Positions 6,976 through 14,852 of a DNA stretch of 25,925 bases are shown piece by piece. Numbering within the stretch: the stretch's first letter is position 1; every line of letters begins with the position of its first letter. A program made the translations under genes and the position numbers. Under the pieces are notes generated by a model. It did no database searches. It saw only the letters and a list, made by a program, of their open reading frames with translations, and was not told the origin of the DNA. Source of the stretch: Cryomorphaceae bacterium (GTDB taxonomy: Bacteria; Bacteroidota; Bacteroidia; Flavobacteriales; BACL11); contig CATEYX010000095.1 of the NCBI GenBank assembly GCA_949511925.1, forward strand, positions 1 through 25,925. Reading direction: 5' to 3'.

Positions 6976-7586
6976 TATACAGTTTTAATATATTCTATTC
7001 TTAATTCGTGGTTTTTTTTATAAGCTGGAACAACCAATTCAGTTTTACTTTTTGGGACTGCAAATATAAGTTTACATTCTATTTCGAAGTCTGTATTTAC
7101 TACTTCAAGGTCATATTCTTTTACTAGTCGCATAACATCATTCATTTGAGGGTATTTAAAACTTATCTCATAGTGTTCCTTAATCGTTTTTGTTATGATG
7201 GTGGCTTCTAGTATCGCTTCAGCTGCTGCAGTTTTGTATGATCTAATCAAACCTGGTACGCCAAGTTTAACTCCTCCAAAATAACGAACAACCACTATTA
7301 GTAGATTAGTTAAATCATTGGATAGTATCTGTCCAAGTATTGGTTTCCCTGCAGTAGAAGAGGGTTCTCCATCATCATTTGCTCTTTGTGCTGATTTGTC
7401 AGCATGAAGAATGTAGCCATAGCAATAGTGTCTTGCAGCATATTCTAGTTTTTTTACTTCCTCTAGTTTTTCTTTTACTTCATGTTCAGAATAAACGGGG
7501 TATGAATAGGCTATAAATTTACTTCCCTTCTCTTTGTAAATTCCTGTTGTATGGCTTTTAACCTCATTGTAAGTATCGTTAAGCAT
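6975..7586 (-). CDS. yigZ: YigZ/IMPACT family protein
   Basis: A 203-residue protein. The start is set at the ATG ending at 7586, giving MLNDTYNEV. An in-frame upstream ATG at 7637 would add 17 residues lying inside the preceding gene and with no family resemblance. The IMPACT N-domain signature is clear: AARHYCYGYIL, RANDDGEPSSTAGKPIL and VVRYFGGVKLG, followed by a C-terminal ferredoxin-like domain (DUF1949). IMPACT proteins in eukaryotes regulate Gcn2; the bacterial role is not settled, with links to translation or RNA proposed. The start overlaps the stop of the EamA gene by one base (TAATG), and the stop overlaps the next gene in the same way, so the four-gene operon is tightly coupled. 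Confidence 0.9.
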   Translation of the reverse strand: MLNDTYNEVKSHTTGIYKEKGSKFIAYSYPVYSEHEVKEKLEEVKKLEYAARHYCYGYILHADKSAQRANDDGEPSSTAGKPILGQILSNDLTNLLIVVVRYFGGVKLGVPGLIRSYKTAAAEAILEATIITKTIKEHYEISFKYPQMNDVMRLVKEYDLEVVNTDFEIECKLIFAVPKSKTELVVPAYKKNHELRIEYIKTV

Positions 7587-8452
7587 TAAAGTGAAAAAAT
7601 ATAAATTGCACAAATAGCAAGTAGAATTCCAATCCAATTATTTCTACTTAGTTTCTCCTTAAAAAGGAGTACTCCAATTAAACTTGAACTCACAACGACA
7701 CCCATACTTACTAGTGGAAAAACGATTGAACTACTTAAGTTAGCTAATGCTCTTAAAAAGAATAGCAGGCAGAAAAAGTTAGGAATACCAAAAACAACTC
7801 CCCAAATGATGCTTTTTAACTGAATGGTTTTCTTTTTTTTAATTGATTCTCCTAATAGAATTAGCGTTCCACTAATACTAGCAACAATAAATAATGTCAT
7901 AAAGAATAAATAACTTTCTTTATCAAATACTTCCTTAAAACTTTGAGCAAAATCATTAAATATTGAATCAGAGATTCCTTGACCTACAAATACTAAAACA
8001 ATTAACCATAAATATTTTTTATTAAAACTTAACTTTCCATTTTTTGTAGAGGACAAATATATTCCTGCAAGCGCTAACAAAAAAGCAATTCCTTTTAATT
8101 TATCAAAAGTGTTATTTTCAGGATACAAAATAAGTGCTGTACACACAGGAATAATCAGGGACATTTTATTAGCTACCGTAGTAACTGCTATTCCTACTTT
8201 TTGGGTTCCGATTGCGTAAGAGTTAAACACAATAATAAATAATGTTCCTATTATCATTGAATGATACAGCCAATCAGAATTTAACACATGATTTAATGAA
8301 AAATCTTGATCTAAAAAGAAATATGAGCATCCTGCTGCAGTTAAGTAATTTACTATTAAAGCTTGCAAATTATCAACTTTGTGTTTTTCAAACATCTTAA
8401 ATACAATTATTAAGATATTGAAAAGGAGTATGGTGTAGATTATATTACTCAC
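7586..8452 (-). CDS. EamA/DMT-superfamily membrane transporter
   Basis: A 288-residue protein with about ten hydrophobic helices, matching the two five-helix EamA halves of drug/metabolite exporters. Typical features are the GTLFIIVFNSYAIGTQKVGIAV region at the end of the first half and, in the second half, the closing SSIVFPLVSMGVVVSSSLIGVLLFKEKLSRNNWIGILL pattern. The start is a GTG (8450-8452, giving MSNIIYT), which overlaps the ribD stop by eight bases. No upstream ATG is available in frame. The substrate cannot be deduced. Proximity to ribD might hint at a flavin-related compound, but the operon also holds unrelated genes, so that is weak. Confidence 0.8.
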   Translation of the reverse strand: MSNIIYTILLFNILIIVFKMFEKHKVDNLQALIVNYLTAAGCSYFFLDQDFSLNHVLNSDWLYHSMIIGTLFIIVFNSYAIGTQKVGIAVTTVANKMSLIIPVCTALILYPENNTFDKLKGIAFLLALAGIYLSSTKNGKLSFNKKYLWLIVLVFVGQGISDSIFNDFAQSFKEVFDKESYLFFMTLFIVASISGTLILLGESIKKKKTIQLKSIIWGVVFGIPNFFCLLFFLRALANLSSSIVFPLVSMGVVVSSSLIGVLLFKEKLSRNNWIGILLAICAIYIFSL

Positions 8453-9473
8453 TTTTAATGATTTCTAATTGATCTTCATCAATTTTTGTCTCATAAATAA
8501 TTTCACCTTTTATGTTTGGGGATTTTATTCCTTCAAATAAAATCGTATTTGCTGTAAAAACTCTTGCTTCTTCCCATAGTTTTTTATCTATAAAGGATTG
8601 TAATGTTTTTGCTCCTCCTTCAATAATTAGAGACTGAATATTTTGTTTATATAATTCCTGTAAAATGCTTTCAGTCAAATTGTTAAAGTCAATTTTTATA
8701 TAATAATTTGAATCTATTTCTTTTGTTTTTAGTGTGTTAAAAATAATTGTTTTGGCTAGATTGTTAAACAGGTTTAATTTCTTAGAAAGTTTCAAATCTT
8801 TGTCAATGACAATACGTGTAGGGTTTTTACCTGTAACCTTTCTAACGGTTAGGGAAGGATTATCTTTTTCTGCAGTAATCCTACCTACTAAAATTGCATC
8901 TTCTTCTGCTCTGTACTGATGTACTAATTTCTTGGAATCGCTACAAGTCATCCAAAAAGGTGCTGTTTGATCTTTAGGAGCTATAAAACCATCTTTACTT
9001 TCAGCCCATTTTAGGATGATGTATGGTCTCTTCTTCTCATGGAAAGTAAAAAATCGTTTATTTAATTCTCTACTTTCTTTTTCTAGAACACCAACACTCA
9101 CCTTAATGCCTGCTTTTTCCATTTTTATTATTCCTTTTCCATTAACATCAGAAAAAGAATCTACACATCCAATAACTACTTTTGGAATTTTATGTTCAAT
9201 TATTAAGTTAGAGCAGGGGGGTGTTTTTCCAAAATGTGCACAAGGTTCAAGGTTTACATAAAGCGTAGAATCTTTAAGTAAACTTTTGTCTTTTACACTA
9301 GTAATTGCGTTTACTTCAGCATGTTCTTTACCATATTCCTTATGATATCCTTCTCCAATTATTTTACCTTGATAAACAATAACTGAACCTACCATTGGGT
9401 TTGGAGAAACACTCTCTAAACCTTTGGAGGCTAACTCCAAGCACCTGTTCATGAAAAACTCTTGATTTTGCAT
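8445..9473 (-). CDS. ribD: Bifunctional riboflavin biosynthesis protein (deaminase/reductase)
   Basis: A 342-residue enzyme for two early steps of riboflavin synthesis: deamination of the pyrimidine intermediate, then NADPH-dependent reduction of its ribose. The N-terminal cytidine-deaminase-like domain has SPNPMVGSVIV, the HAE zinc/catalytic triad (His51, Glu53), and EPCAHFGKTPPC with zinc ligands Cys78 and Cys87. The C-terminal reductase domain shows LKWAESKDGFIA, ILVGRITAEKDNPSLTVR and IIEGGAKTLQSFI. It heads a minus-strand operon with EamA, yigZ and an aminopeptidase, and diverges from prmC. A TATTTTTG box on the minus strand lies only a few bases before the ATG. Length is normal for RibD. 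Confidence 0.96.
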   Translation of the reverse strand: MQNQEFFMNRCLELASKGLESVSPNPMVGSVIVYQGKIIGEGYHKEYGKEHAEVNAITSVKDKSLLKDSTLYVNLEPCAHFGKTPPCSNLIIEHKIPKVVIGCVDSFSDVNGKGIIKMEKAGIKVSVGVLEKESRELNKRFFTFHEKKRPYIILKWAESKDGFIAPKDQTAPFWMTCSDSKKLVHQYRAEEDAILVGRITAEKDNPSLTVRKVTGKNPTRIVIDKDLKLSKKLNLFNNLAKTIIFNTLKTKEIDSNYYIKIDFNNLTESILQELYKQNIQSLIIEGGAKTLQSFIDKKLWEEARVFTANTILFEGIKSPNIKGEIIYETKIDEDQLEIIKSE

Positions 9474-9477
9474 GCTT

Positions 9478-9485
9478 CAAAAATA
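9478..9485 (-). promoter_or_regulatory. TAnnTTTG -7 box for the ribD operon
   Basis: Reading the minus strand, TATTTTTG matches the Bacteroidota -7 consensus and ends four bases before the ribD ATG (9473). A start 5-8 bases downstream would produce an mRNA with almost no leader. No -33 TTG at normal spacing was seen. Confidence 0.45.
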
Positions 9486-9494
9486 GCAAAATCA

Positions 9495-9502
9495 TACCTT
9501 TG
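9495..9502 (+). promoter_or_regulatory. TAnnTTTG -7 box for prmC
   Basis: TACCTTTG matches the consensus exactly and ends four bases before the proposed GTG start at 9507. A TTTG at 9467-9470 lies 24 bases upstream, slightly longer than usual for a -33 element. With the opposing ribD box it forms a divergent promoter pair inside 25 bases. Confidence 0.5.
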
Positions 9503-9506
9503 TCCT

Positions 9507-10340
9507 GTGGAAAAAGTCAGCAATATTATACCGTATTTTATTAAGCAGTTAAATGGCATTGCTCAAGAGCGTGAAATTATTTCATGGGCTTACATCAGTA
9601 TTGACTTTCTATTGGGTTATAATCGCTCGGACTGTATTATTCATGCCAACATGTATGTTACTAGTGATATGTCAGATAGAATTAAACTGATAATTGCTGA
9701 ACTAAAAACAAATAAGCCAATACAGCACATCATAGGAATAACTGAGTTTTATGGACTAAAATTCAATGTAAACGAGCATACTTTAATTCCAAGACCAGAA
9801 ACGGAAGAATTGGTGCAATGGATATTAGAGCATGAATTCACTTCAGCTTTGGATATTGGAACAGGTACAGGTTGTATTCCAATTGTTTTAAAGAAAAATA
9901 AAGATGCTGAAATTACAGCTATTGATGTGTCTGAATCTGCTTTGTTGGTAGCTAAAGAAAATGCAAAAATAAATGACGTTAAAATTAACTTTTTACTTCA
10001 GGATATTTTAAAAAAACCCACCTTACCAAAAGTGGATGTAATAATAAGTAACCCTCCTTACGTTCTAGATAAGGAAAAGGAATTAATGCTAGCGAATGTA
10101 TTGGATAATGAACCTCATTCAGCTTTATTTGTTCCTAATAATAATCCGTTATTATTTTATAAAAAAATAGCGGATCTTGCATTTACAAGTTTACCAAAAA
10201 ACGGATTGTTATTTTTTGAAATAAACGAACGGTTTGGTAACGAAATAATCGTCATGTTAAGTGCTATTGGTTTTGTTGATATTGAGTTGAAAAAAGACTT
10301 AAACGATAAGGATAGAATGATAAAAGCTAAAAAGAATTAA
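9507..10340 (+). CDS. prmC: Peptide chain release factor N5-glutamine methyltransferase
   Basis: A 277-residue SAM-dependent enzyme that methylates the Gln of the GGQ motif in release factors. The frame is open upstream to a TTG at 9462, but that overlaps ribD and the promoter, so I place the start at GTG 9507 (MEKVSNIIPYF), which gives a normal N-terminal helical domain. This start is not certain. Landmarks are LIPRPETEELVQW, the SAM-binding strand ALDIGTGTGCIPIVL, and the catalytic NPPY in VIISNPPYVL. The C-terminal FEINERFG strand is also typical. It diverges from ribD and is followed, after 30 bases, by a gene with its own promoter. Confidence 0.92.
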   Translation: MEKVSNIIPYFIKQLNGIAQEREIISWAYISIDFLLGYNRSDCIIHANMYVTSDMSDRIKLIIAELKTNKPIQHIIGITEFYGLKFNVNEHTLIPRPETEELVQWILEHEFTSALDIGTGTGCIPIVLKKNKDAEITAIDVSESALLVAKENAKINDVKINFLLQDILKKPTLPKVDVIISNPPYVLDKEKELMLANVLDNEPHSALFVPNNNPLLFYKKIADLAFTSLPKNGLLFFEINERFGNEIIVMLSAIGFVDIELKKDLNDKDRMIKAKKN

Positions 10341-10341
10341 T

Positions 10342-10349
10342 TATTTTTG
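10342..10349 (+). promoter_or_regulatory. TAnnTTTG -7 box for the SnoaL-like gene and ligA unit
   Basis: TATTTTTG, an exact consensus match, lies just after the prmC stop and 21 bases before the ATG at 10371. That leaves a short leader of about 15 bases. No convincing -33 element was found. Confidence 0.5.
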
Positions 10350-10370
10350 AAAAAGATAAATAATCATAAA

Positions 10371-10832
10371 ATGATAACAAAAGAAGAAGTTTTAAGTGAA
10401 CAAAAACAATGGTCTGATGGGCTTTTGAATATTGGGAAGCTATATGCTGAAGATGCAGATTACAAACAAATAGCTACAAACTATTTATCGGATTTATATG
10501 GCTTTCATATGGGAGAGGTGTTTTTTAAACCTACTCTAGCTAGTGTACTGCAATTCAGGCTTACAAAAGAAGCTGCTCTTTCTTATTTTATTGGTGGAAA
10601 TTCTGATTTTGATGAAGATAATGGTTTTGCATTATTAGGATGGAAAGCTGTTCGGTTTGAAAATATTGGTATAAAAATTGAAGAAAATATTGCAATAGCT
10701 ATGGGAAATTATTTTTTTCTGAAAGCAGATAATTCAGAGGTAAAGGTTGAATATACTTTTGTCTATAAAAAAGATGATTCAGGAAAGCTTTATATTATTC
10801 TTCACGATTCTCATTTCCCTTATAATTACTAG
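10371..10832 (+). CDS. SnoaL-like/COG4337-type protein resembling iota-carbonic anhydrases
   Basis: A 153-residue cytoplasmic protein; ATG 10371 is chosen over an upstream TTG that lies inside the promoter box. The pattern FFKPTLA (51-57), QFRLTKEAALSYFIGG (61-76), GFALLGWKAVRFENIGI (85-101), AMGNYFF (110-116) and VKVEYTFVYKKDDSGKLYI matches, from memory, a cone-shaped alpha+beta barrel family. Its members are often labelled phosphoribosyl-AMP cyclohydrolase in error or grouped with COG4337, the group that includes metal-free iota-carbonic anhydrases. Members usually end in an LHHSSLPY-like motif; here the equivalent is LHDSHFPY (144-151), so two motif positions differ. CO2 hydration is therefore only a possibility. 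Its TAG stop directly precedes the ligA ATG. Confidence 0.6.
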   Translation: MITKEEVLSEQKQWSDGLLNIGKLYAEDADYKQIATNYLSDLYGFHMGEVFFKPTLASVLQFRLTKEAALSYFIGGNSDFDEDNGFALLGWKAVRFENIGIKIEENIAIAMGNYFFLKADNSEVKVEYTFVYKKDDSGKLYIILHDSHFPYNY

Positions 10833-12824
10833 ATGAAATCAGAAGAACGCATAGCGTTTTTAAGAAAAGAATTATCGGCTCATAATCATGCGTATTATGT
10901 GAATGATGCTTCTGTAATTTCTGATTTTGAGTTTGATCAGTTATTGTCTGAACTTCAGGAATTAGAAAATCATCACCCTGATTTATTTGATGAAAATTCA
11001 CCTACACAAAGAATAGGAGGTGAAGTGCTTGAGGGTTTCACAGCAGTAAAGCATAATTACAGAATGCTTTCTTTAGGAAACACTTATTCTGCTGAAGACT
11101 TGCATGATTTTGATGTTCGGATTAATAAACTAACGGATGATGATTTTGAGTATGTATGCGAATTAAAATATGATGGAATTTCCATTAGTTTGACTTATGA
11201 AAATGGAGAGCTAATACAAGCATTAACTAGGGGAGATGGCACGCAAGGAGATGATGTTACTGCCAATGTAAAAACGATAAAAAGTATACCTTTAAAGTTA
11301 AAAGGGGATTGTCCTGAAAAGTTTGAAATTAGAGGGGAGATTTTTTTACCCATTGCAGGTTTAGCTCAAATGAATGAGATAAGAATTGAACAAGGTCTAG
11401 AACCATATGCTAACCCAAGAAATACGGCATCAGGAAGTTTGAAATTACTAGATACTAAGGAGGTTGCTAAACGCCCATTGGATTGTTATTTATATTATTT
11501 GCTTGGGGATAATTTACCAAGCAATAAACATTTTGATAATTTACAAAAAGCAAGAGAGTGGGGTTTTAAAATTCCATCAGAAATAGAAACACATAAAACA
11601 ATAAATGAGGTATTAACATTTGTAGAAAAATGGGATGCTAAACGTCATGATTTGCCTTACGAAATTGATGGGATTGTTATAAAGGTAAATGATATAAATC
11701 TGCAAGAAGAAATGGGTTTTACTGCCAAGTCTCCAAGGTGGGCAATTTCCTATAAGTTTAAGGCAGAACAAGTTTCAACTATTTTAGAAGAAATAACTTA
11801 TCAGGTTGGTCGTACTGGAGCAATTACTCCTGTAGCAAACTTATCGCCTGTTCAACTAGCAGGAACAACAGTAAAGCGTGCTTCATTACATAATGCTGAT
11901 CAGATTGAGAGACTGGACATTCGTGAAGGTGATAAGGTGTTTGTAGAAAAAGGAGGAGAGATTATTCCAAAAGTAGTGGGAGTGGAGTTAAAGGATAGAG
12001 ATTTATTTTCTCAACCTACTCGCTATATTAAGCATTGTCCTTCTTGCTGTACTGAATTAGTGCGTAAAGATGGAGATGTTAAGCATTATTGTCCGAATGC
12101 TGAAAGCTGCCCACCACAGATAAAAGGTAATTTTGAACATTTTATCAGCCGTAAAGCCATGAATGTTGATGGGCTAGGTGGGGAGACTATTGAGCTTTTA
12201 ATTCAAGAGGGATTAATTTCTGAAATTTCTGATTTATATCTTTTAGAAAAAGAAGATCTCTTGCCTTTAGAAAGAATAGCAGAAAAATCAGCTGAGAATT
12301 TAATACTAGGCTTAGAAGCGTCAAAGAATATTCCTTTTGAAAGAGTGTTATTTGGCCTTGGGATAAGGTATGTTGGAGAGACAGTTGCAAAAGTTTTAGC
12401 AAAGCACTTTAAAACAATTGATTCAATAATTACTGCAGATATGGAAACTATGATTGCAGTAGATGAAATTGGAGATAAGATTGCTGAGAGTGTAATTTTA
12501 TATTTTTCTAAGCAAAAACATATTGATTTAATTACTGCTCTTAAAAATTCAGGATTACAATTCGTCTCTAAAGTTGAAGATACTTCAAAATCTGAACACT
12601 TAAAAGGAATGAGGATTGTCGTTTCAGGTGTGTTTAGTTTGTTTTCCAGAAATGAGCTTAAAAAAATGATTGAGGAACATGGAGGAAAAAATGTAGGTTC
12701 TATTTCAAAAAGCACTACTTTTGTACTTGCTGGAGAAAATATGGGACCTAGTAAAAAAGAGAAAGCCGAAAGCTTAGGAGTTAATATAGTAAATGAAGAT
12801 GAATTTTTAGCAAAAATTAGTTAA
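10833..12824 (+). CDS. ligA: NAD-dependent DNA ligase
   Basis: A 663-residue bacterial replicative ligase that seals nicks using NAD. In order it has the Ia domain with YYVNDASVISDFEFDQLL, the adenylation domain with active-site Lys112 in ELKYDG, the OB fold, a four-Cys zinc finger (Cys402, Cys405, Cys420, Cys426), helix-hairpin-helix repeats (for example LGIRYVGETVAKVLAKHF), and a C-terminal BRCT domain from about residue 589 (LKGMRIVVSGVF to the end). Length and domain set are complete. Cys406, an extra Cys beside the zinc-binding Cys405, is unremarkable. It follows the SnoaL-like gene without spacing and overlaps the next gene by one base (TAATG), so it sits mid-operon. Confidence 0.97.
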   Translation: MKSEERIAFLRKELSAHNHAYYVNDASVISDFEFDQLLSELQELENHHPDLFDENSPTQRIGGEVLEGFTAVKHNYRMLSLGNTYSAEDLHDFDVRINKLTDDDFEYVCELKYDGISISLTYENGELIQALTRGDGTQGDDVTANVKTIKSIPLKLKGDCPEKFEIRGEIFLPIAGLAQMNEIRIEQGLEPYANPRNTASGSLKLLDTKEVAKRPLDCYLYYLLGDNLPSNKHFDNLQKAREWGFKIPSEIETHKTINEVLTFVEKWDAKRHDLPYEIDGIVIKVNDINLQEEMGFTAKSPRWAISYKFKAEQVSTILEEITYQVGRTGAITPVANLSPVQLAGTTVKRASLHNADQIERLDIREGDKVFVEKGGEIIPKVVGVELKDRDLFSQPTRYIKHCPSCCTELVRKDGDVKHYCPNAESCPPQIKGNFEHFISRKAMNVDGLGGETIELLIQEGLISEISDLYLLEKEDLLPLERIAEKSAENLILGLEASKNIPFERVLFGLGIRYVGETVAKVLAKHFKTIDSIITADMETMIAVDEIGDKIAESVILYFSKQKHIDLITALKNSGLQFVSKVEDTSKSEHLKGMRIVVSGVFSLFSRNELKKMIEEHGGKNVGSISKSTTFVLAGENMGPSKKEKAESLGVNIVNEDEFLAKIS

Positions 12825-13366
12825 TGCAATTTATAGAAAATACCAAGAAAAAAATTGGGCAATGGGTTTTTCAAAAAGAATTGAAAACCAATAAGCGCTT
12901 AAAAGAGGTGTGTAATTTGGATGCTGCAAAGTCCGTAGGTATTTTATATGATGCTACTTCAGAGGAGCAGATTAAGCAAGTGAAGCCTTTTGTGGATTAT
13001 TTTTCTAATTTAAAAAAGGATGTCAAAGCATTAGGTTATGTAAATGCTACGCAATTGTCCTACTGTCATATTCCAAAATTACAATATGATTTCTTTTATC
13101 AGAAAGACCTTAATTACTATTATAAACCTCATAATTACATCATTGATAATTTTGTAAAAAAGGAGTATGATATTTTGATTAATTTATGTGATGGTAGTTG
13201 TATTCCTATTAAATATTTAGTAGCAAGTTCTCTAGCACATTTTAAGATTGGACAACATGAAAACGGATATGAAATCTATGATTTGATGATTGCATTAAAA
13301 GAAGATAAAAGCATGAATAAACTCATGTATGAAATAAAGCACTACATCAATTTAATAAATAAGTAA
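12824..13366 (+). CDS. DUF6913-type hypothetical protein
   Basis: A 180-residue protein, soluble by appearance, with no signal peptide or membrane helix. It resembles a Bacteroidota family often found between ligA and dapA (DUF6913 from memory). The N-terminus is basic and helical (ENTKKKIGQWVFQKEL). The centre carries SVGILYDATSEEQIKQVKPFVDYF, like a Rossmann-type strand and helix. NDFVKKEYDILINLCDGSCIPIKYL-like features appear near 135-158, with the Cys pair in LCDGSC. I know of no assigned activity. Its start overlaps the ligA stop (TAATG) and dapA begins one base after its own stop, so it is expected to be made with them. Confidence 0.75.
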   Translation: MQFIENTKKKIGQWVFQKELKTNKRLKEVCNLDAAKSVGILYDATSEEQIKQVKPFVDYFSNLKKDVKALGYVNATQLSYCHIPKLQYDFFYQKDLNYYYKPHNYIIDNFVKKEYDILINLCDGSCIPIKYLVASSLAHFKIGQHENGYEIYDLMIALKEDKSMNKLMYEIKHYINLINK

Positions 13367-13367
13367 A

Positions 13368-14237
13368 ATGGAAATAATTAAAGGAACAGGAGTTGCTCTT
13401 ATTACACCTTTTAATGAGGATTTAAGTATAGATTACATTGGCCTTGAAAAGCTAATCAATTATCAAATTGATGGAGGAATTGATTATTTAGTTTTGATGG
13501 GTACTACTGGCGAAAGTGCAGTTTTGTCAAAACAAGAAAAGCAAGCAATAATTGCTTTTTGTATAAAGATTAATAATGGTATTTTGCCTATTGTTTTAGG
13601 TATTGGAGGAAATAATACTTTAGCTTTAATAGATGAAATTAAACATACTGATTTTACAGGTGTTGATGCGGTACTTTCTGTTTCGCCTTGTTATAATAAA
13701 CCTACTCAAGAAGGAATTTATCAGCATTATAAAATGATTGCACAAGCTTGCCCATTACCCATTGTACTATATAATGTACCTGGGCGTACAGCTAGTAATA
13801 TGGAGGCTGAAACTACTTTGCGTTTGGCTAATGAGTTTAAAAATATAGTTGCCGTAAAAGAAGCTTCAGGAGATATGGATCAAATCATGAAAATCATTAA
13901 AAATAAACCTAGTGATTTTGTAGTGCTGTCTGGTGATGATGGACTTACTTTACCTATGATTTATATGGGAGCGGAAGGAGTTATATCAGTAATTGGACAG
14001 TCGCATCCTAAGGGTTATTCTGATATGGTTTCTTTTGGAATGTCAGGAAATAATAATATTGCTAATCAATTGCACTATAAATTGTATGATTTTTACGGAC
14101 CCTTTTATGCTGAAGGAAATCCAACAGGAGTAAAAGCCTGTTTGGAATTGTTAGGAATTTGTAAGTCCTTTGTTCGCCCACCACTTATTGAAGCAAGTGA
14201 TGCAATAAAAAATGAAATTAAAAGTTTATTAGTATAA
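13368..14237 (+). CDS. dapA: 4-hydroxy-tetrahydrodipicolinate synthase
   Basis: A 289-residue TIM-barrel lyase that condenses pyruvate with aspartate semialdehyde, the committed step to diaminopimelate and lysine. The Schiff-base Lys164 lies in VAVKEASGDM, the proton-relay Tyr135 in LYNVPGRTA, Arg140 contacts the substrate carboxylate, and Thr46-Thr47 lie in the GTTGE motif (45-49). Tyr109 corresponds to the residue contributed across the dimer interface in known enzymes. Length is normal and the start ATG follows the preceding stop by one base. The stop overlaps the next gene's ATG (TAATG). Confidence 0.96.
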   Translation: MEIIKGTGVALITPFNEDLSIDYIGLEKLINYQIDGGIDYLVLMGTTGESAVLSKQEKQAIIAFCIKINNGILPIVLGIGGNNTLALIDEIKHTDFTGVDAVLSVSPCYNKPTQEGIYQHYKMIAQACPLPIVLYNVPGRTASNMEAETTLRLANEFKNIVAVKEASGDMDQIMKIIKNKPSDFVVLSGDDGLTLPMIYMGAEGVISVIGQSHPKGYSDMVSFGMSGNNNIANQLHYKLYDFYGPFYAEGNPTGVKACLELLGICKSFVRPPLIEASDAIKNEIKSLLV

Positions 14238-14767
14238 TGAAAAATCTAATCTTAATAATTATGGCAATCTTCTCCTTTAATAATAGTAATGCACAAAAAT
14301 CAATTTATGATATAGCAATTAATGATATTAGCGGTATTCCTATCGATTTAAATGAGTTTAAGGGTAAGCATGTTTTATTTGTTAATGTTGCTTCTGAATG
14401 TGGGTTTACCTCACAATATGCTGGTTTAGAAGAGTTGCATCAGCAGTATAAAAATGATTTAATTGTGATTGGCTTACCTTGTAATCAGTTTGGAGGGCAA
14501 GAACCAGGTGCAGAAAAAGAGATTCAGCAGTTTTGTTCTAAAAACTTTGGTGTAAGCTTTTTAATGACCGAAAAAATTGAGGTGAAAGGAGAAAATAAGC
14601 ATCCAATTTATAACTGGTTAACAGAAAAGAAGATAAACGGAAAATCAAGCTCTTCAGTAAAATGGAATTTTCAGAAATATATTGTTAATGGCGAAGGAGA
14701 TTTTGTAAACTACTTTTACTCAACAACCAAACCAATGAGCACAAAAATCACTTCAATACTAAAGTAA
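14237..14767 (+). CDS. Exported Cys-type glutathione peroxidase (probably thioredoxin-dependent)
   Basis: A 176-residue peroxidase with a signal peptide (about residues 1-19, cut after SNA). Peroxidatic Cys55 is in NVASECGFTSQY and replaces selenocysteine. The other tetrad residues are Gln88 in CNQFGGQEPG, Trp143 and Asn144 in VKWNFQKY. Cys100 in FCSKNFG corresponds to the resolving Cys of thioredoxin-dependent homologues such as yeast Gpx3, so thioredoxin rather than glutathione is the likely reductant. It would remove organic or hydrogen peroxide in the periplasm or envelope. It is the last gene of the ligA-dapA unit, coupled by TAATG. The E. coli homologue is named BtuE, but here the gene is far from the B12 locus. 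Confidence 0.93.
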   Translation: MKNLILIIMAIFSFNNSNAQKSIYDIAINDISGIPIDLNEFKGKHVLFVNVASECGFTSQYAGLEELHQQYKNDLIVIGLPCNQFGGQEPGAEKEIQQFCSKNFGVSFLMTEKIEVKGENKHPIYNWLTEKKINGKSSSSVKWNFQKYIVNGEGDFVNYFYSTTKPMSTKITSILK

Positions 14768-14831
14768 TAAATTCAAATTATTGCGCCTTACTAGATATAA
14801 AAATAATTTAGGAATATCCAATTATACCATT

Positions 14832-14839
14832 TATCTTTG
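14832..14839 (+). promoter_or_regulatory. TAnnTTTG -7 box for the bamD operon
   Basis: TATCTTTG is an exact consensus match 13 bases before the first ATG at 14853. It lies in an 85-base spacer that carries no convincing terminator, so read-through from the gpx side may also feed this operon. Confidence 0.55.
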
Positions 14840-14852
14840 TACCATTAAAATT

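Noticed and set aside
12203..12715. A 170-codon open frame on the minus strand inside ligA.
   Set aside because: It lies wholly antisense to a well-conserved coding region, its translation resembles no family, and no promoter box is seen.
14237..14767. The glutathione peroxidase as a second B12-related gene, because the E. coli homologue is named BtuE.
   Set aside because: BtuE is a peroxidase not needed for B12 transport, and this copy sits in the ligA-dapA unit far from the riboswitch.
14764..14784. Hairpin GTAATAA / TTATTGC after the peroxidase gene as a terminator.
   Set aside because: Stem is AT-only apart from one pair and has no T tract, so it is not a credible intrinsic terminator.
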